DNA of 22,234 nt from CAYRTD01 sp964426915 (lineage in GTDB: Bacteria; Bacteroidota; Bacteroidia; Bacteroidales; GCA-2748055): contig CAYRTD010000062.1 in NCBI GenBank assembly GCA_964426915.1, positions 1-22,234 of the forward strand. The letters run 5' to 3'. Below, in pieces: positions 7,535-16,615 of the stretch (position 1 is its first letter; each line of letters starts with the position of its first letter). The notes under the pieces were generated by a model. It searched no databases, was not told the DNA's origin, and worked only from the letters and a program-made list of their open reading frames with translations. A program made the translations under genes and the position numbers.

Positions 7535-9136
7535 ATGAATAAAAAAATCTCATCAAACCTGGTAGGAATAATATTAAGCGTAATAGTAGGATCATTATTT
7601 TTTTCTTCATGCAGTGATTTTCTTGATGTAGAGCAGGAAGCTGTGTTTTCAGATGAAACCTATTACAGGAACCAGGAAACAGCGGAGGAACTTGTAATGA
7701 GTTGCTATGATATTTTTCAGTCAAGCTGGCCCATAACTTACTCGGAAGTAATTTCCGTTCCCGGCGATTATCGTAGCGATGACGCACATCAGGGAGGAGA
7801 TCCAAATCCTCGGGCGGATATTGAAGGAAGGCGTGAAGAAATTGTTCAAATGCAGATTTATGATAATAACCCAGTCGTGAGTAATATATGGACATTCTAT
7901 TTTGGCGCTGTTTGGCGCACGAATGTTGCTATTGAAAAAATAAATAAAATACCAGATTCTGAATTCGATGAAGGAATCAAGGAGCAATTCATTGCTGAAG
8001 CAAAATATTTACGGGCTTATAATTATTCTTTTCTGGTTAAGATTTTTGGGGATGTTCCTGTTATAGATCATCCTCTTTCCCCAACTGAATATCACCAGGC
8101 CAGGAATCCCCGGGAGGAGGTATTCGATTTCATTATTTCCGATTTAAGGTATGCTATCAATCACCTTCCTTTAAAAAATGGCATTGCAGCCGGAAGAGCA
8201 ACCAAAGGAGCAGCCATGTATCTGTTAACCAATGTGCTCGTGTTTGAAGCCGGAACTGATAGGGACAGCCCAAACTGGCAATTGGCTTATGAATTGGCTG
8301 ATAGTCTGATAAACGGACCCTATTCGGGTGAATACATGTTGCTTGATAATTACATGGATATCTGGATGGAAGGAAATGACTTTAATGATGAAACCATTTT
8401 TGAAATTGTTAATAATGACAATGTACAAACAGAGCAAACCAGCTATGTCTGTTATATGTATCCGCGTTTCGTAACTACTGAATCCGGAGATCGCACGGGT
8501 AGCTGGGGCTGGGGTAATTGTGTGCCGACCCAGGATCTGGTTGATGAATTTGAAACCAATGAAGATCATGGCGATGTAGTTGAATGGGAGGACCCAAGAT
8601 TACAAATATCCGTTTGGAGAGAAGGTGATATTGTTCCCCTCGGAACCAACGATCCGCAAAATGTAAACGATAGCCTGCCGGTTTGGGTAAACGATACACC
8701 CGATGGTTATTACACCAAAAAATACTGGTTGAATAGCGAACCCGCCGGTTTCCAATCAACCATCAATCAAAAGGTATTCAGGTATTCTGATCTTATCCTT
8801 TTCTACGCTGAAGCGGCATGGTACCTTAATAAGGAACAGGATGCCAGAACTGCCGTGAATATGATCAGGGAAAGAGCAAGGCAAGGGAACCCCTCCAACG
8901 TATTGCCCGACGTCACAGCCTCTGGTGATGCTTTGCTGGATGCTATCTGGCATGAAAGACGGGTTGAACTATGTATGGAACACCAAAGATTTTATGATCT
9001 GTTGCGACAGGATAGGGTGGGAGAAGTAATGCGCGCGTTCGGGGTGAATTTCGTGGATGGTAAACATGAAGTTTTACCTATACCATCAACCGAACTGGAC
9101 CTGAATCCAAATCTTGTGCAGAATCCAAATTATTAA
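7535..9136 (+). CDS. susD: SusD/RagB-family surface glycan-binding lipoprotein
   Basis: The 533-aa protein begins with a lipoprotein signal ending FFSSC, with Cys26 as the lipidation site. It is followed by SDFLD, an acidic stretch of the kind that directs Bacteroidota lipoproteins to the cell surface. Family features are the early LDVEQEAVFSDETYYRN segment, the TPR-like helical part (AEAKYLRAYNYSFLVKIFGDVPVID, about residues 150-175), FRYSDLILFYAEA and the C-terminal HERRVELCMEHQRFYDLLR helix, ending in PIPSTELDLNPNLVQNPNY. SusD proteins cap the SusC barrel and bind the oligosaccharide. The gene is 37 bases behind susC and surely in its operon. No clear terminator follows; the next structure is the palindromic element at 9172-9316. 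Confidence 0.96.
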   Translation: MNKKISSNLVGIILSVIVGSLFFSSCSDFLDVEQEAVFSDETYYRNQETAEELVMSCYDIFQSSWPITYSEVISVPGDYRSDDAHQGGDPNPRADIEGRREEIVQMQIYDNNPVVSNIWTFYFGAVWRTNVAIEKINKIPDSEFDEGIKEQFIAEAKYLRAYNYSFLVKIFGDVPVIDHPLSPTEYHQARNPREEVFDFIISDLRYAINHLPLKNGIAAGRATKGAAMYLLTNVLVFEAGTDRDSPNWQLAYELADSLINGPYSGEYMLLDNYMDIWMEGNDFNDETIFEIVNNDNVQTEQTSYVCYMYPRFVTTESGDRTGSWGWGNCVPTQDLVDEFETNEDHGDVVEWEDPRLQISVWREGDIVPLGTNDPQNVNDSLPVWVNDTPDGYYTKKYWLNSEPAGFQSTINQKVFRYSDLILFYAEAAWYLNKEQDARTAVNMIRERARQGNPSNVLPDVTASGDALLDAIWHERRVELCMEHQRFYDLLRQDRVGEVMRAFGVNFVDGKHEVLPIPSTELDLNPNLVQNPNY

Positions 9137-9171
9137 GGGGTAAAAACGTATTGCCTCCTTTTGTCTCTAGT

Positions 9172-9316
9172 TAGTGTCTGTCCATAATGTCCGTTTGCTG
9201 CGTTATGCTCGCCGGGAAATTGCTCATTTACACGAGTAAACTCCGCATTTCCCGGCATCGCAAGCCTTACAACCGAACATTCTGATCCAGACACCCGACT
9301 CTATTGACAGACTCTA
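9172..9316. repeat. Complete 145-bp MITE-like palindromic element (copy B)
   Basis: The ends are near-perfect inverted repeats: TAGTGTCTGTCCATA at 9172-9186 and TATTGACAGACTCTA at 9302-9316, which match at 13 of 15 positions when inverted. Inside, 9174-9220 and 9247-9294 form two long imperfect arms, meeting in the perfect 10-bp stem GCCGGGAAAT/ATTTCCCGGC around a 26-base loop. CTCTAGTTA occurs at 9165-9173 and 9312-9320, a possible target-site duplication that overlaps the ends. No transposase frame is present. Related partial copies lie at 1-62 and 21441-21461. This suggests a non-autonomous insertion element; its hairpin may also stop transcription behind susD. Confidence 0.72.
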
Positions 9317-9380
9317 GTTAAAATTACGGTCTGGTTTAAGAAAACTTTCTATATCCCGGATCTACATATATATAAAAAAA

Positions 9381-9406
9381 TGATGTTCCTAAGTTCAATT
9401 ATTACT
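9381..9406 (+). repeat. 25-26 bp direct repeat, copy 2
   Basis: Second copy of the motif at 3986-4010, TGATGTTCCTAAGTTCAAT then TATTACT. It ends 19 bases before the ATG at 9426, so here it lies in the 5' leader of the large CBM9-type gene. A role in translation or as a regulator site is possible but unproved. Confidence 0.7.
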
Positions 9407-9425
9407 AATTAAATTCTTAAAAATT

Positions 9426-12400
9426 ATGAGTTTAAAAAAAACAATGTTAATTCTGCTGACCATTTTTATTTTTGGTCCGGCAGCTTACACGCAAGAGGGC
9501 TTACAAGCCCTGCAAGCATGGTGGCCTCTGGAGAAGACATCCACCGATGCCACAGGAAACGGCCTGGATGGGGTTCTCATAGGTTCCCCGGCTTTTGACG
9601 ATACGGATAAAATGGAAGGTGATTTTTCCCTTGTTCTCAACGGGACCGATCAGGAAGTTCAGGTTGAATACGATGAGTTCAAGGCTGAATTTGCCACAAG
9701 AACTTTCGCTGCCTGGTTCAAAACAACCGATCCAACTGCCGACCAGGTGATTTTTGAAGAAGGGGGTACAGGTAGAGGGATGGCCATGAGGGTTAATGCC
9801 AATAAAATTGAAGCAAGAGCAAATGAAGGTGGTGCAGCTTTGGTTACTTCAACATCTTTTTATTCAACAAACTGGACACATGTGGCTGTTGTTTTTGATA
9901 ACGGTGCCATGTCGCTGTATGTGAACGGATTACTCGCCGAAATGCAGGATACTGCGGGTTTCACTGCTGTTGGTGGCCATGGCGATCCTTCTACCATTGG
10001 CGGATCTAATTGGAGTGACGTGTGGAGTGGAGCAGGAAACTTCTCTGGTAAAATTGACGGAGTTAAAGTATTTACCTCTGCATTAACTGCGGAAGAAGTA
10101 CTTTCGCTTGCCGTGAAGCCTAAAAATCTGAACGTGATGAAGATTCCTGAGGGCTCAGTAATAAATCTTGATGGAAAACCCACCGATTTTTGGGCAACTT
10201 TAAGAGGATTTGATGCAGATCAGAGCAATGAGATTTATAACCTGAAAAATGGAAATGACGCGCTTGTTGAGCCGGATGATGCAGCAGATCTTTCATCTTC
10301 ATGGAATCTTGCTTATAATGATACCGCTTTGTTTGGCTTCTTTTCAGTAAAAGATGAAACTGTTGAGCAGTTGGGTGATAGCGCTTCCTGGTTCAATGAT
10401 GCTATTGAGATTTATCTCAAAGTGGGTGGATATGACGACATGCAACTCACAGGTGATATTGGTGATGATTGCGTGAACGGGTATTATCAATATGTATTTT
10501 CACCCGAGTATGATGAAACAAGGGTATTTGGAGGTGCGAACACCGACTGCCAGGATATTATGGGAACTAATGCATCATGGCGTTCTGACATTACTTCTGA
10601 TGGTTATAATGTTGAGTTCTATATTAAATGGGAAGGTTTAAAGGATGAAAATGGTGTTTCTTTCACCCCCTCGGACGGAGCAACCTTAAGATTTGAGCCG
10701 CATATCCACGATCATGATGCAGAATACAATGTTGTTAACCCAAGAACTCGATCCTACTGGTCGCTCGACAGACAACCCGGTAATATTGAAGGTGGTCATG
10801 CATGGGAAGCCGGGGCATGGCAGACTGGTAATATCGGTATCATAACCTTTAATGATCAGGAATTAACATCACCCCAGCCAAAATCTCTTTCTATTAAAAA
10901 GATTCCGGCCGGGGCAGAAATAAATCTTGATGGAAAACCTACTGATTTCTGGTCATTTTATAAAGGTTTTAGTGCCGATCAGAGTAATGAGATCTATAAC
11001 CTGAAATATGGAAATACCGCGCTTGTTGAACCGGAAGACGCGGAAGACCTTTCTTCCTCCTGGAACCTGGCTTATAACGATACTGCATTGTTTGGTTTTT
11101 TTTCAATAAAAGATGATGTAGTTGAGCAATTGGGAGATACTGCTGCATGGTTTAATGACGCGATTGAAATTTACATTAAAGCTGGAAATTATGATGATAC
11201 CCAATTAAGTGGTGATATTGGAGATGATTGCCAGAATGGGTATTATCAGTATGTGTTTTCACCAGAGTATGATGAAACCAGAGTATTTGGGCTGAATGCA
11301 ACTTGCGAGGGTATTCAGAATGGTAACGCCTCCTGGCGTACGGATATCACATCAGACGGTTATAACCTGGAATTTTACATCAGTTGGAACGGTCTAAAGG
11401 ATGAAAATGGCGATGCGTTTAATCCTGTCGACGGGGCGTCATTCCGTTTGGAGCCACATATCCATGATCATGATGCAGCCTATAATGAAGTGAATCCAAG
11501 AACACGCGCTTACTGGTCGCTCGATGGTCAGCCGGGAAGTATAGAAGGTGGCCACGCCTGGGAAGCTGCTGCATGGCAAACAGGTTCTATCGGGACTATT
11601 GTTATTGATGCTGAAGAATTAACCCCGCCGCAGCCCAAAACACTTACAGTTAAAAAGATTCCTGCGAATGCAGAAATCAGTCTTGATGGTAAGAATAATG
11701 ATTTCTGGTCAGTAACAAGTGGTTACGATGCCAATCAGAGTAATGAGATTTATAATTTGAAATATGGAAATACTGCCCTGGTAGCACCTGAAGATGCAAT
11801 TGACCTTTCTTCTGAATGGAACCTGGCTTATAACGATACTGCTCTGTTCGGATTTTTCTCCATTAAAGATGATGTGGTTGAGCAATTGGGCGATACCGCC
11901 TCCTGGTTTAATGATGCGATTGAAATATACATTAAAGTCGGAGATTATGACGACGCGCAATTAACTGGTGATATTGGTGATGATTGTCAGAACGGGTATT
12001 ATCAATATGCATTTGCACCTGAATATGATACGACCAGAGTATTTGGTCTGAATGCAACCTGTGAGGGTATTCAGGACGGAAATGCATCATGGCGGACGGT
12101 AGTTACTGCTGAAGGTTATGATCTTGAGTTTTATATTAACTGGGAAGGGCTAAAAGATGAAAATGGTGTGGCGTTTACACCTACCGATGGCTCCACAATT
12201 AGATTTGAACCTCATGTTCATGATCATGATGCAGCCTATAATGAAGTGAATCCAAGAACCCGTGCCTACTGGTCGCTCGACGGGCAGCCAGGTAATATCC
12301 AGGGCGGACATGCATGGGAAGCCGCTGCATGGCAAACCGGTACGGTTGGAATTCTGAATTTCTCGTCTGAGGAACTCATTCTTGAAGATTTTTACTTTAT

Positions 12401-13766
12401 CGACGGTATCATTGAGAGTAAATGGGACGCTTATACCTGGCAACCTATTGATAGGGTTGCATTGGGCGGCGAGTTCATTACCGATGCAGATGACTTTAGT
12501 GGACAGATGAAGATTCGATGGGATCAGAATGCTCTATACGGACTCTTTGATATCAAGGATGATGTTTATGACATAAGCTCATCTACCGCGTTTTTAAATG
12601 ACTATGTTGGATTTTATATAGATGTTAATAATGCCAAACATTTAGGCAGATTCCTTGAAGGAGATTACTATTTCCGTATGACGATTGGAGGAGGCCTGTC
12701 AGGATGGTACGGACAGGCAAGTGGTGAAACGAAATATAATCCACCCGTAATTCCTTATGCTATGGATATAAATGAAGGTACCGGCTATATTGTTGAATTT
12801 GCCATTCCATGGGATTCTGTTGGTGTTACTGCCCCTGCTGTTGACAATGAAATGGGTATTGAAGTAATCTTGAATGACCGTGATGTTGAAGGAGAGCGGA
12901 GTATGCTTAGTTTCATGGGTGAAGCTGATCTTGCCTGGAGTGATCCATCCTTGTGGGGATCCATGCGTCTTGAAGATAATGGTGCAGTTACATACCTCAA
13001 TACCCAACTTGATGCACCGGTTCTTGCAGCAACTTCGAGCGGTAACACTGTCACCGCTTCCTGGGATGCCGTAGATAATGCCATTGGTTATTACCTGGTA
13101 ATGGATGGGGAGGTAGTTAAGGATGTTGCTACAACTTCAACAACCTATGATGTTATAGCAGCCAAAGCGAAAACATTCGATTTCCAGTTGTTTGCCTACG
13201 CAGATGGAAAGGTGCTGTCACCTATTAGTAATTCGGTTACTCTGGATATTATACCAGCTATTGCTGCTGTTAGCGATCTTTCAGGATCTGCAAGTGGTGC
13301 CGTGGTTACATTATCATGGTCTGCTGTTCCAGATGCCGTGGGGTATAAGATTCTCCAGGATGGTACTGAGATAGGAGATACTACCGCTACAGATTATGTT
13401 GTAACCGTTTCGGAAAATGGACTATATACTTTTACTGTAGTAGCCTATAATTCAGAAAGTGTTGAATCGGCTGAAAGTAACGGTGCCCTTATTAACATTA
13501 TTGGTGTAAACATAGATGTAAATAGAATTGACAGAGAATATCTTGTTTACCCGAACCCTTCTAATGATAGGATTTGGATGAATGTTTTAAATGCACAATC
13601 TGTGAATATGATCAGTATTGATGGAAAGCATATTGACATTTCAGGCAAAATTCAAATTTCTGCAGATAAGGTCAGTGTTAATATTTCTGACCTGAAACCG
13701 GGATTTTATTTCATTCGGGTACAGGACAGCAACACTATTTATCATTCTTCATTTACGAAGGAATAA
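9426..13766 (+). CDS. Giant secreted glycan-binding protein: LamG, four CBM9-like domains, two FN3, T9SS tail
   Basis: The 1446-aa protein has a signal peptide (1-22, ending AYTQ) and a LamG/concanavalin-like domain at about 25-230 (WWPLEKTSTDATGNGLDG, WTHVAVVFDNGAMSLYVNG). Three nearly identical modules of about 250 aa follow at 232-484, 485-736 and 737-983. Each reads KIP..., LDGKxxDFW, SSSWNLAYNDTALFGFF, WFNDAIEIYIK, GDDCxNGYYQY, HDHDAxYNxVNPRTR and GGHAWEAxAWQTG, the pattern of CBM9-like (DOMON-type) sugar-binding beta-sandwiches. A fourth, divergent CBM9-like module spans about 984-1194. Two FN3-like domains span about 1195-1276 and 1277-1365. A T9SS tail has YPNPS at 1375 and GFYFIRV near the end. 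I see no catalytic domain, so a surface or secreted adhesion or scaffold role is inferred; a hidden enzyme in module four is possible but unlikely. It lies behind susD across the repeat element and ends at a strong terminator. Confidence 0.88.
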   Translation: MSLKKTMLILLTIFIFGPAAYTQEGLQALQAWWPLEKTSTDATGNGLDGVLIGSPAFDDTDKMEGDFSLVLNGTDQEVQVEYDEFKAEFATRTFAAWFKTTDPTADQVIFEEGGTGRGMAMRVNANKIEARANEGGAALVTSTSFYSTNWTHVAVVFDNGAMSLYVNGLLAEMQDTAGFTAVGGHGDPSTIGGSNWSDVWSGAGNFSGKIDGVKVFTSALTAEEVLSLAVKPKNLNVMKIPEGSVINLDGKPTDFWATLRGFDADQSNEIYNLKNGNDALVEPDDAADLSSSWNLAYNDTALFGFFSVKDETVEQLGDSASWFNDAIEIYLKVGGYDDMQLTGDIGDDCVNGYYQYVFSPEYDETRVFGGANTDCQDIMGTNASWRSDITSDGYNVEFYIKWEGLKDENGVSFTPSDGATLRFEPHIHDHDAEYNVVNPRTRSYWSLDRQPGNIEGGHAWEAGAWQTGNIGIITFNDQELTSPQPKSLSIKKIPAGAEINLDGKPTDFWSFYKGFSADQSNEIYNLKYGNTALVEPEDAEDLSSSWNLAYNDTALFGFFSIKDDVVEQLGDTAAWFNDAIEIYIKAGNYDDTQLSGDIGDDCQNGYYQYVFSPEYDETRVFGLNATCEGIQNGNASWRTDITSDGYNLEFYISWNGLKDENGDAFNPVDGASFRLEPHIHDHDAAYNEVNPRTRAYWSLDGQPGSIEGGHAWEAAAWQTGSIGTIVIDAEELTPPQPKTLTVKKIPANAEISLDGKNNDFWSVTSGYDANQSNEIYNLKYGNTALVAPEDAIDLSSEWNLAYNDTALFGFFSIKDDVVEQLGDTASWFNDAIEIYIKVGDYDDAQLTGDIGDDCQNGYYQYAFAPEYDTTRVFGLNATCEGIQDGNASWRTVVTAEGYDLEFYINWEGLKDENGVAFTPTDGSTIRFEPHVHDHDAAYNEVNPRTRAYWSLDGQPGNIQGGHAWEAAAWQTGTVGILNFSSEELILEDFYFIDGIIESKWDAYTWQPIDRVALGGEFITDADDFSGQMKIRWDQNALYGLFDIKDDVYDISSSTAFLNDYVGFYIDVNNAKHLGRFLEGDYYFRMTIGGGLSGWYGQASGETKYNPPVIPYAMDINEGTGYIVEFAIPWDSVGVTAPAVDNEMGIEVILNDRDVEGERSMLSFMGEADLAWSDPSLWGSMRLEDNGAVTYLNTQLDAPVLAATSSGNTVTASWDAVDNAIGYYLVMDGEVVKDVATTSTTYDVIAAKAKTFDFQLFAYADGKVLSPISNSVTLDIIPAIAAVSDLSGSASGAVVTLSWSAVPDAVGYKILQDGTEIGDTTATDYVVTVSENGLYTFTVVAYNSESVESAESNGALINIIGVNIDVNRIDREYLVYPNPSNDRIWMNVLNAQSVNMISIDGKHIDISGKIQISADKVSVNISDLKPGFYFIRVQDSNTIYHSSFTKE
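10119..12374 (+). repeat. Three tandem ~755-bp intragenic repeats encoding CBM9-like modules
   Basis: Units start at 10119, 10878 and 11634 (lengths about 759, 756 and 741 bases), all beginning at the proline of a P-K-x-L motif. Protein identity between units is very high, units 2 and 3 being closest, and long DNA stretches are also alike. The differences are mostly synonymous or conservative, which fits recent duplication under selection to keep the fold. Unit 1 differs most around GANTDCQDIMGT, where units 2 and 3 have LNATCEGIQ. Confidence 0.9.
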
Positions 13767-13789
13767 TTTCTGATTCTGTTTTTCTATAT

Positions 13790-13829
13790 CCTTCCCCCAA
13801 TTACATGGGGGAAGGTTTTTTTATTTTTT
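13790..13829 (+). terminator. Strong rho-independent terminator after the CBM9 protein gene
   Basis: CCTTCCCCCA at 13790-13799 pairs perfectly with TGGGGGAAGG at 13806-13815 around a 6-base loop. A T-run (seven T, then A, then six T) follows directly. It stands 24 bases behind the stop codon and separates this gene from the beta-helix gene. Confidence 0.95.
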
Positions 13830-13986
13830 AAAACTCTATTTCTTAACAATATTATTTTTAGGAATAACATAAATTATCAACCCGTATGCATGAGGAATGC
13901 TAAACTACAGTTTTTAAACGCTAAAGATTTATTCAAACTTTATTAAAGATGAAAATCCAGTGTATGATATGGATCGTCAACCAAAT

Positions 13987-16530
13987 ATGAAATCAATTCA
14001 AATGAGAAAGCTAATATCCTTATTATTCTTGTCGATTGGTGTTTTACACATGAATTATGCACAAACAATCCATGTAAATGGGAACTCTGATCAAACTACC
14101 CAGAACGGTTCCGTGTCTGAGCCCTTTATAACTATCCAGCAAGCTGTTGATAATGCTGAGCCTGGTGATGTAATTATTATTCATGAAGGCATTTACCGGG
14201 AGGAAGTTGAAATACCTGTTGATAGTATCACGATTAAAGCAGCACCTGGTGAAAAGGTCACTGTATCCGGTGCAGAATCGGTACTTAACTGGATACCCAT
14301 TGGTGATGAGGTGTATATGGCAATAGTACCCTGGGATGTTACTGAAGGAAATCAATCCAACCAGGTATTTATCGACGGGGAGATGATGCATCTTGCACGG
14401 TGGCCAAAGCAGACTCACCCTGATTTCGTGACCGAGCCGGTTTATGCAATAATGGACGATGTGAAAGAATCCGGGATATCGGCTATTCTGGTTACTGAAA
14501 ATGAATTTGACCAGCCAAAGGAAAGATGGTTAAACGCGAAAGCCTGGCTTAATTTTTCCCATAATAATCATGATGGTCAGGGTTGGTCAGGAACAGTTAG
14601 TTACGTCAGTACTATTACAAATACAATTAAAATTGTTGATGAAGGCGGATTAACAAACCTTCATGTGGGAGAGGGAAACTTTAAAATTGGACGGGGAACC
14701 GAGTTTTACCTGTTTGGTCCCGATTCTACCGGTGTTTATAGCTCAGGAGGTCCGAGGGCACTTCTCGCGAGAGGAGAATGGTGGAAAAATGCCGATACCC
14801 TCTTCGTTCGTCTTCCTGATGGAGGGGTTCCTGCTTCTGTTAATGACAGTGTTAACCTGATTGAAGTAAAAAAAAGAGTGTGGGCTTTTAAGCCTGCTCC
14901 GGAGGGGCCGAACAGAAGTGGCCTTGAAATAGCTGATTTGAATATTTTTGCAGCCTCAATATTAACTGATCTGAATTATTACACCAGGGGATCAGGAATC
15001 CTGGCCGAAGATGCAATCAATAATGTATTTAGAAATCTGAGATTTGATTATATAACACATTTTATCGACAATAACGCTCATATGTCGGGACATTTGTGGT
15101 TTCAGCGATCAGGTTTCATTCTGGGGGGAATTAACAGTTCAATACTCAACTGTACATTTAATTACAGTGCCGGTTCGGCTATTTCTGCTTATGGAAAGGG
15201 GCACAGGATAATCGGAAACAAAATTTATGATGTAAACTATCATGTGCTGGAAAGCGGGGCTATAAACGGTGGAAGCGGGTTGCAAGATCCTGAGATTGCA
15301 CATAATTTCATTTACAATTCCCCGCTTACTGGGATAATATTAAACCAGGTGACTAGCTCTGAACCTTCAGTCGTTGGTAAATCAAGAATTCATCATAATC
15401 TGATCAACAGGTTCATGTTGCTGGGTCACGATGGCGGGGCGATAAATGCCAGTGCAGGTCGCGACTGGCAAAATGTCCGCGTGGATCATAACATGATCAT
15501 GAATGGAACCAGGTTTCTTTCGGTAGGCATTTATTTTGATTTTGGAGGAAATACTGTGATTGACCATAACGTTGTGTTGAATACCTGGTCTCCGATGTCT
15601 CTGAACAGGTGGGAAACACCTCTTGGTACACATCAGGTATATAACAACACACTTTTTGCCTCAGCTATTACGACTCCTGGATTTCAAAGTTCATTCAGAG
15701 ATGGAGATGGTGAGTTAATGACCGCAAAAAACAACCTGGCAAGCGGAACCTGGTTTAGTGGTACTTTTGATAAAGGGATTGCTGAAAATAATGTATTCGT
15801 GAATTCAGGAACCACGTTAGAAAGTCTCGTGCAGGATTACACAAATAAAAACTTTATACCCCGGGCTTCTGCTTCAGTTTTGATTGATCAGGGAAGTGAT
15901 GTTGCCCCGTTCAATGATACGTTTGTTGGATTGGCCCCGGATATTGGGGCTTATGAATATGGCGCTGAGCCATGGCTAGCCGGACCCGAAGGGGTAATTT
16001 CGGATATTGAGCTTTCCTATGGCCCAACAAATCTGAATCTGGGTGATACTTTGAAAATCCAGGCCAAAGTATTTAAAAATGGTTTTATCCTGGCTAACCC
16101 CCTGCCCAATCTTGAGTGGTTCGTGAATGAGGGCGGGAGGTTTATTGATGAAGGGGTATTTGTTGCAGATTCTGAAACACCATTGGCATATATCAGGGTA
16201 TCGGATAATAATCTGCTTAAAAAGTATATTCAATTCAGTGTTGAAGATAATTCAACTGCAATAGAAGATGAAAAAGTAAGTTCAGGCAGTTCATTTGAAA
16301 TTGAACTTTTTCCAAATCCCGCTTCTGATTACCTTCAACTTGTGTCAAACAGGAATGTCTCGAATTATGAAATTATTGATTTTAAAGGAAGTGTTCTGTA
16401 CCGGATGAATAACGAAAACAATGTTCGGAATAATCTTGCCATAGATGTGTCAATGCTTGGGACAGGAATATATTTTATCCGTGTTTCAACCGGGTCGGAG
16501 GTGAAGGTTGTGAGATTCGTGAAGTTTTAA
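13987..16530 (+). CDS. Secreted right-handed beta-helix glycan-active protein, possibly GH141-like, with T9SS tail
   Basis: From the ATG at 13987 the product has 847 aa; an in-frame ATG at 14002 also works, and the frame stays open to a GTG at 13960, which would put charged residues before the signal peptide. The signal (MRKLISLLFLSIGVLHMNYAQ) ends near residue 26. SEPFITIQQAVDNAEPGDVI and IIHEGIYREEVEIP at the start are typical of parallel beta-helix polysaccharide enzymes. Next come NQVFIDGEMMHLARWP and many helix rungs of the form N.F.YNSPLTGI, IHHNLINRF, VDHNMIMNG and IDHNVVLNT, up to about residue 660. The fold occurs in PL6-like lyases and in GH141 (known for alpha-L-fucosidase and xylanase activities). 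GH141 is my best guess given the GH95 gene nearby, but the catalytic pair cannot be assigned. An Ig-like domain (about 668-755) and a T9SS tail (FPNPAS at 775, GIYFIRV near the end) follow. The gene has its own terminators on both sides, so it is probably monocistronic. Confidence 0.82.
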   Translation: MKSIQMRKLISLLFLSIGVLHMNYAQTIHVNGNSDQTTQNGSVSEPFITIQQAVDNAEPGDVIIIHEGIYREEVEIPVDSITIKAAPGEKVTVSGAESVLNWIPIGDEVYMAIVPWDVTEGNQSNQVFIDGEMMHLARWPKQTHPDFVTEPVYAIMDDVKESGISAILVTENEFDQPKERWLNAKAWLNFSHNNHDGQGWSGTVSYVSTITNTIKIVDEGGLTNLHVGEGNFKIGRGTEFYLFGPDSTGVYSSGGPRALLARGEWWKNADTLFVRLPDGGVPASVNDSVNLIEVKKRVWAFKPAPEGPNRSGLEIADLNIFAASILTDLNYYTRGSGILAEDAINNVFRNLRFDYITHFIDNNAHMSGHLWFQRSGFILGGINSSILNCTFNYSAGSAISAYGKGHRIIGNKIYDVNYHVLESGAINGGSGLQDPEIAHNFIYNSPLTGIILNQVTSSEPSVVGKSRIHHNLINRFMLLGHDGGAINASAGRDWQNVRVDHNMIMNGTRFLSVGIYFDFGGNTVIDHNVVLNTWSPMSLNRWETPLGTHQVYNNTLFASAITTPGFQSSFRDGDGELMTAKNNLASGTWFSGTFDKGIAENNVFVNSGTTLESLVQDYTNKNFIPRASASVLIDQGSDVAPFNDTFVGLAPDIGAYEYGAEPWLAGPEGVISDIELSYGPTNLNLGDTLKIQAKVFKNGFILANPLPNLEWFVNEGGRFIDEGVFVADSETPLAYIRVSDNNLLKKYIQFSVEDNSTAIEDEKVSSGSSFEIELFPNPASDYLQLVSNRNVSNYEIIDFKGSVLYRMNNENNVRNNLAIDVSMLGTGIYFIRVSTGSEVKVVRFVKF

Positions 16531-16541
16531 AACGATGAAAG

Positions 16542-16574
16542 AAGAGGCTGCCTAAGACTTTTAGACGGCCTCTT
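16542..16574. terminator. Hairpin terminator between converging genes
   Basis: AAGAGGCTGCCTAA at 16542-16555 pairs with TTAGACGGCCTCTT at 16561-16574, with one G-U pair and one mismatch, around a 5-base loop. A T-rich run (TCATTTTATATTATTT) follows on the plus strand. It lies between the beta-helix gene and the minus-strand remnant and HTCS gene, so it may stop transcription from both sides. Confidence 0.8.
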
Positions 16575-16615
16575 TCATTTTATATTATTTCGTGTTAATA
16601 TCACGGAATATTTTT

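Noticed and set aside
9172..9316. Small RNA gene or riboswitch at the long hairpin
   Set aside because: The terminal inverted repeats, the possible target duplication and the related partial copies elsewhere fit a mobile repeat better, though transcription of the hairpin is not excluded.
9165..9320. 9-bp CTCTAGTTA direct repeat as a certain target-site duplication
   Set aside because: It overlaps the terminal repeats by several bases, so the exact element ends and duplication length remain ambiguous; kept only as a possibility.
10119..12374. Possible CRISPR-like or microsatellite repeat array
   Set aside because: The repeats are about 755 bp, in frame and encode folded domains, so they are protein modules.
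12785..13084. 99-aa minus-strand open frame inside the CBM9 protein gene
   Set aside because: It lies wholly opposite a well-supported coding region and has no recognisable domain; many similar antisense frames exist in the window and all look like shadows.
13960..13986. GTG start at 13960 for the beta-helix gene
   Set aside because: It would add charged residues (DMDRQPN) ahead of the signal peptide; the ATG codons at 13987 or 14002 give a normal signal.
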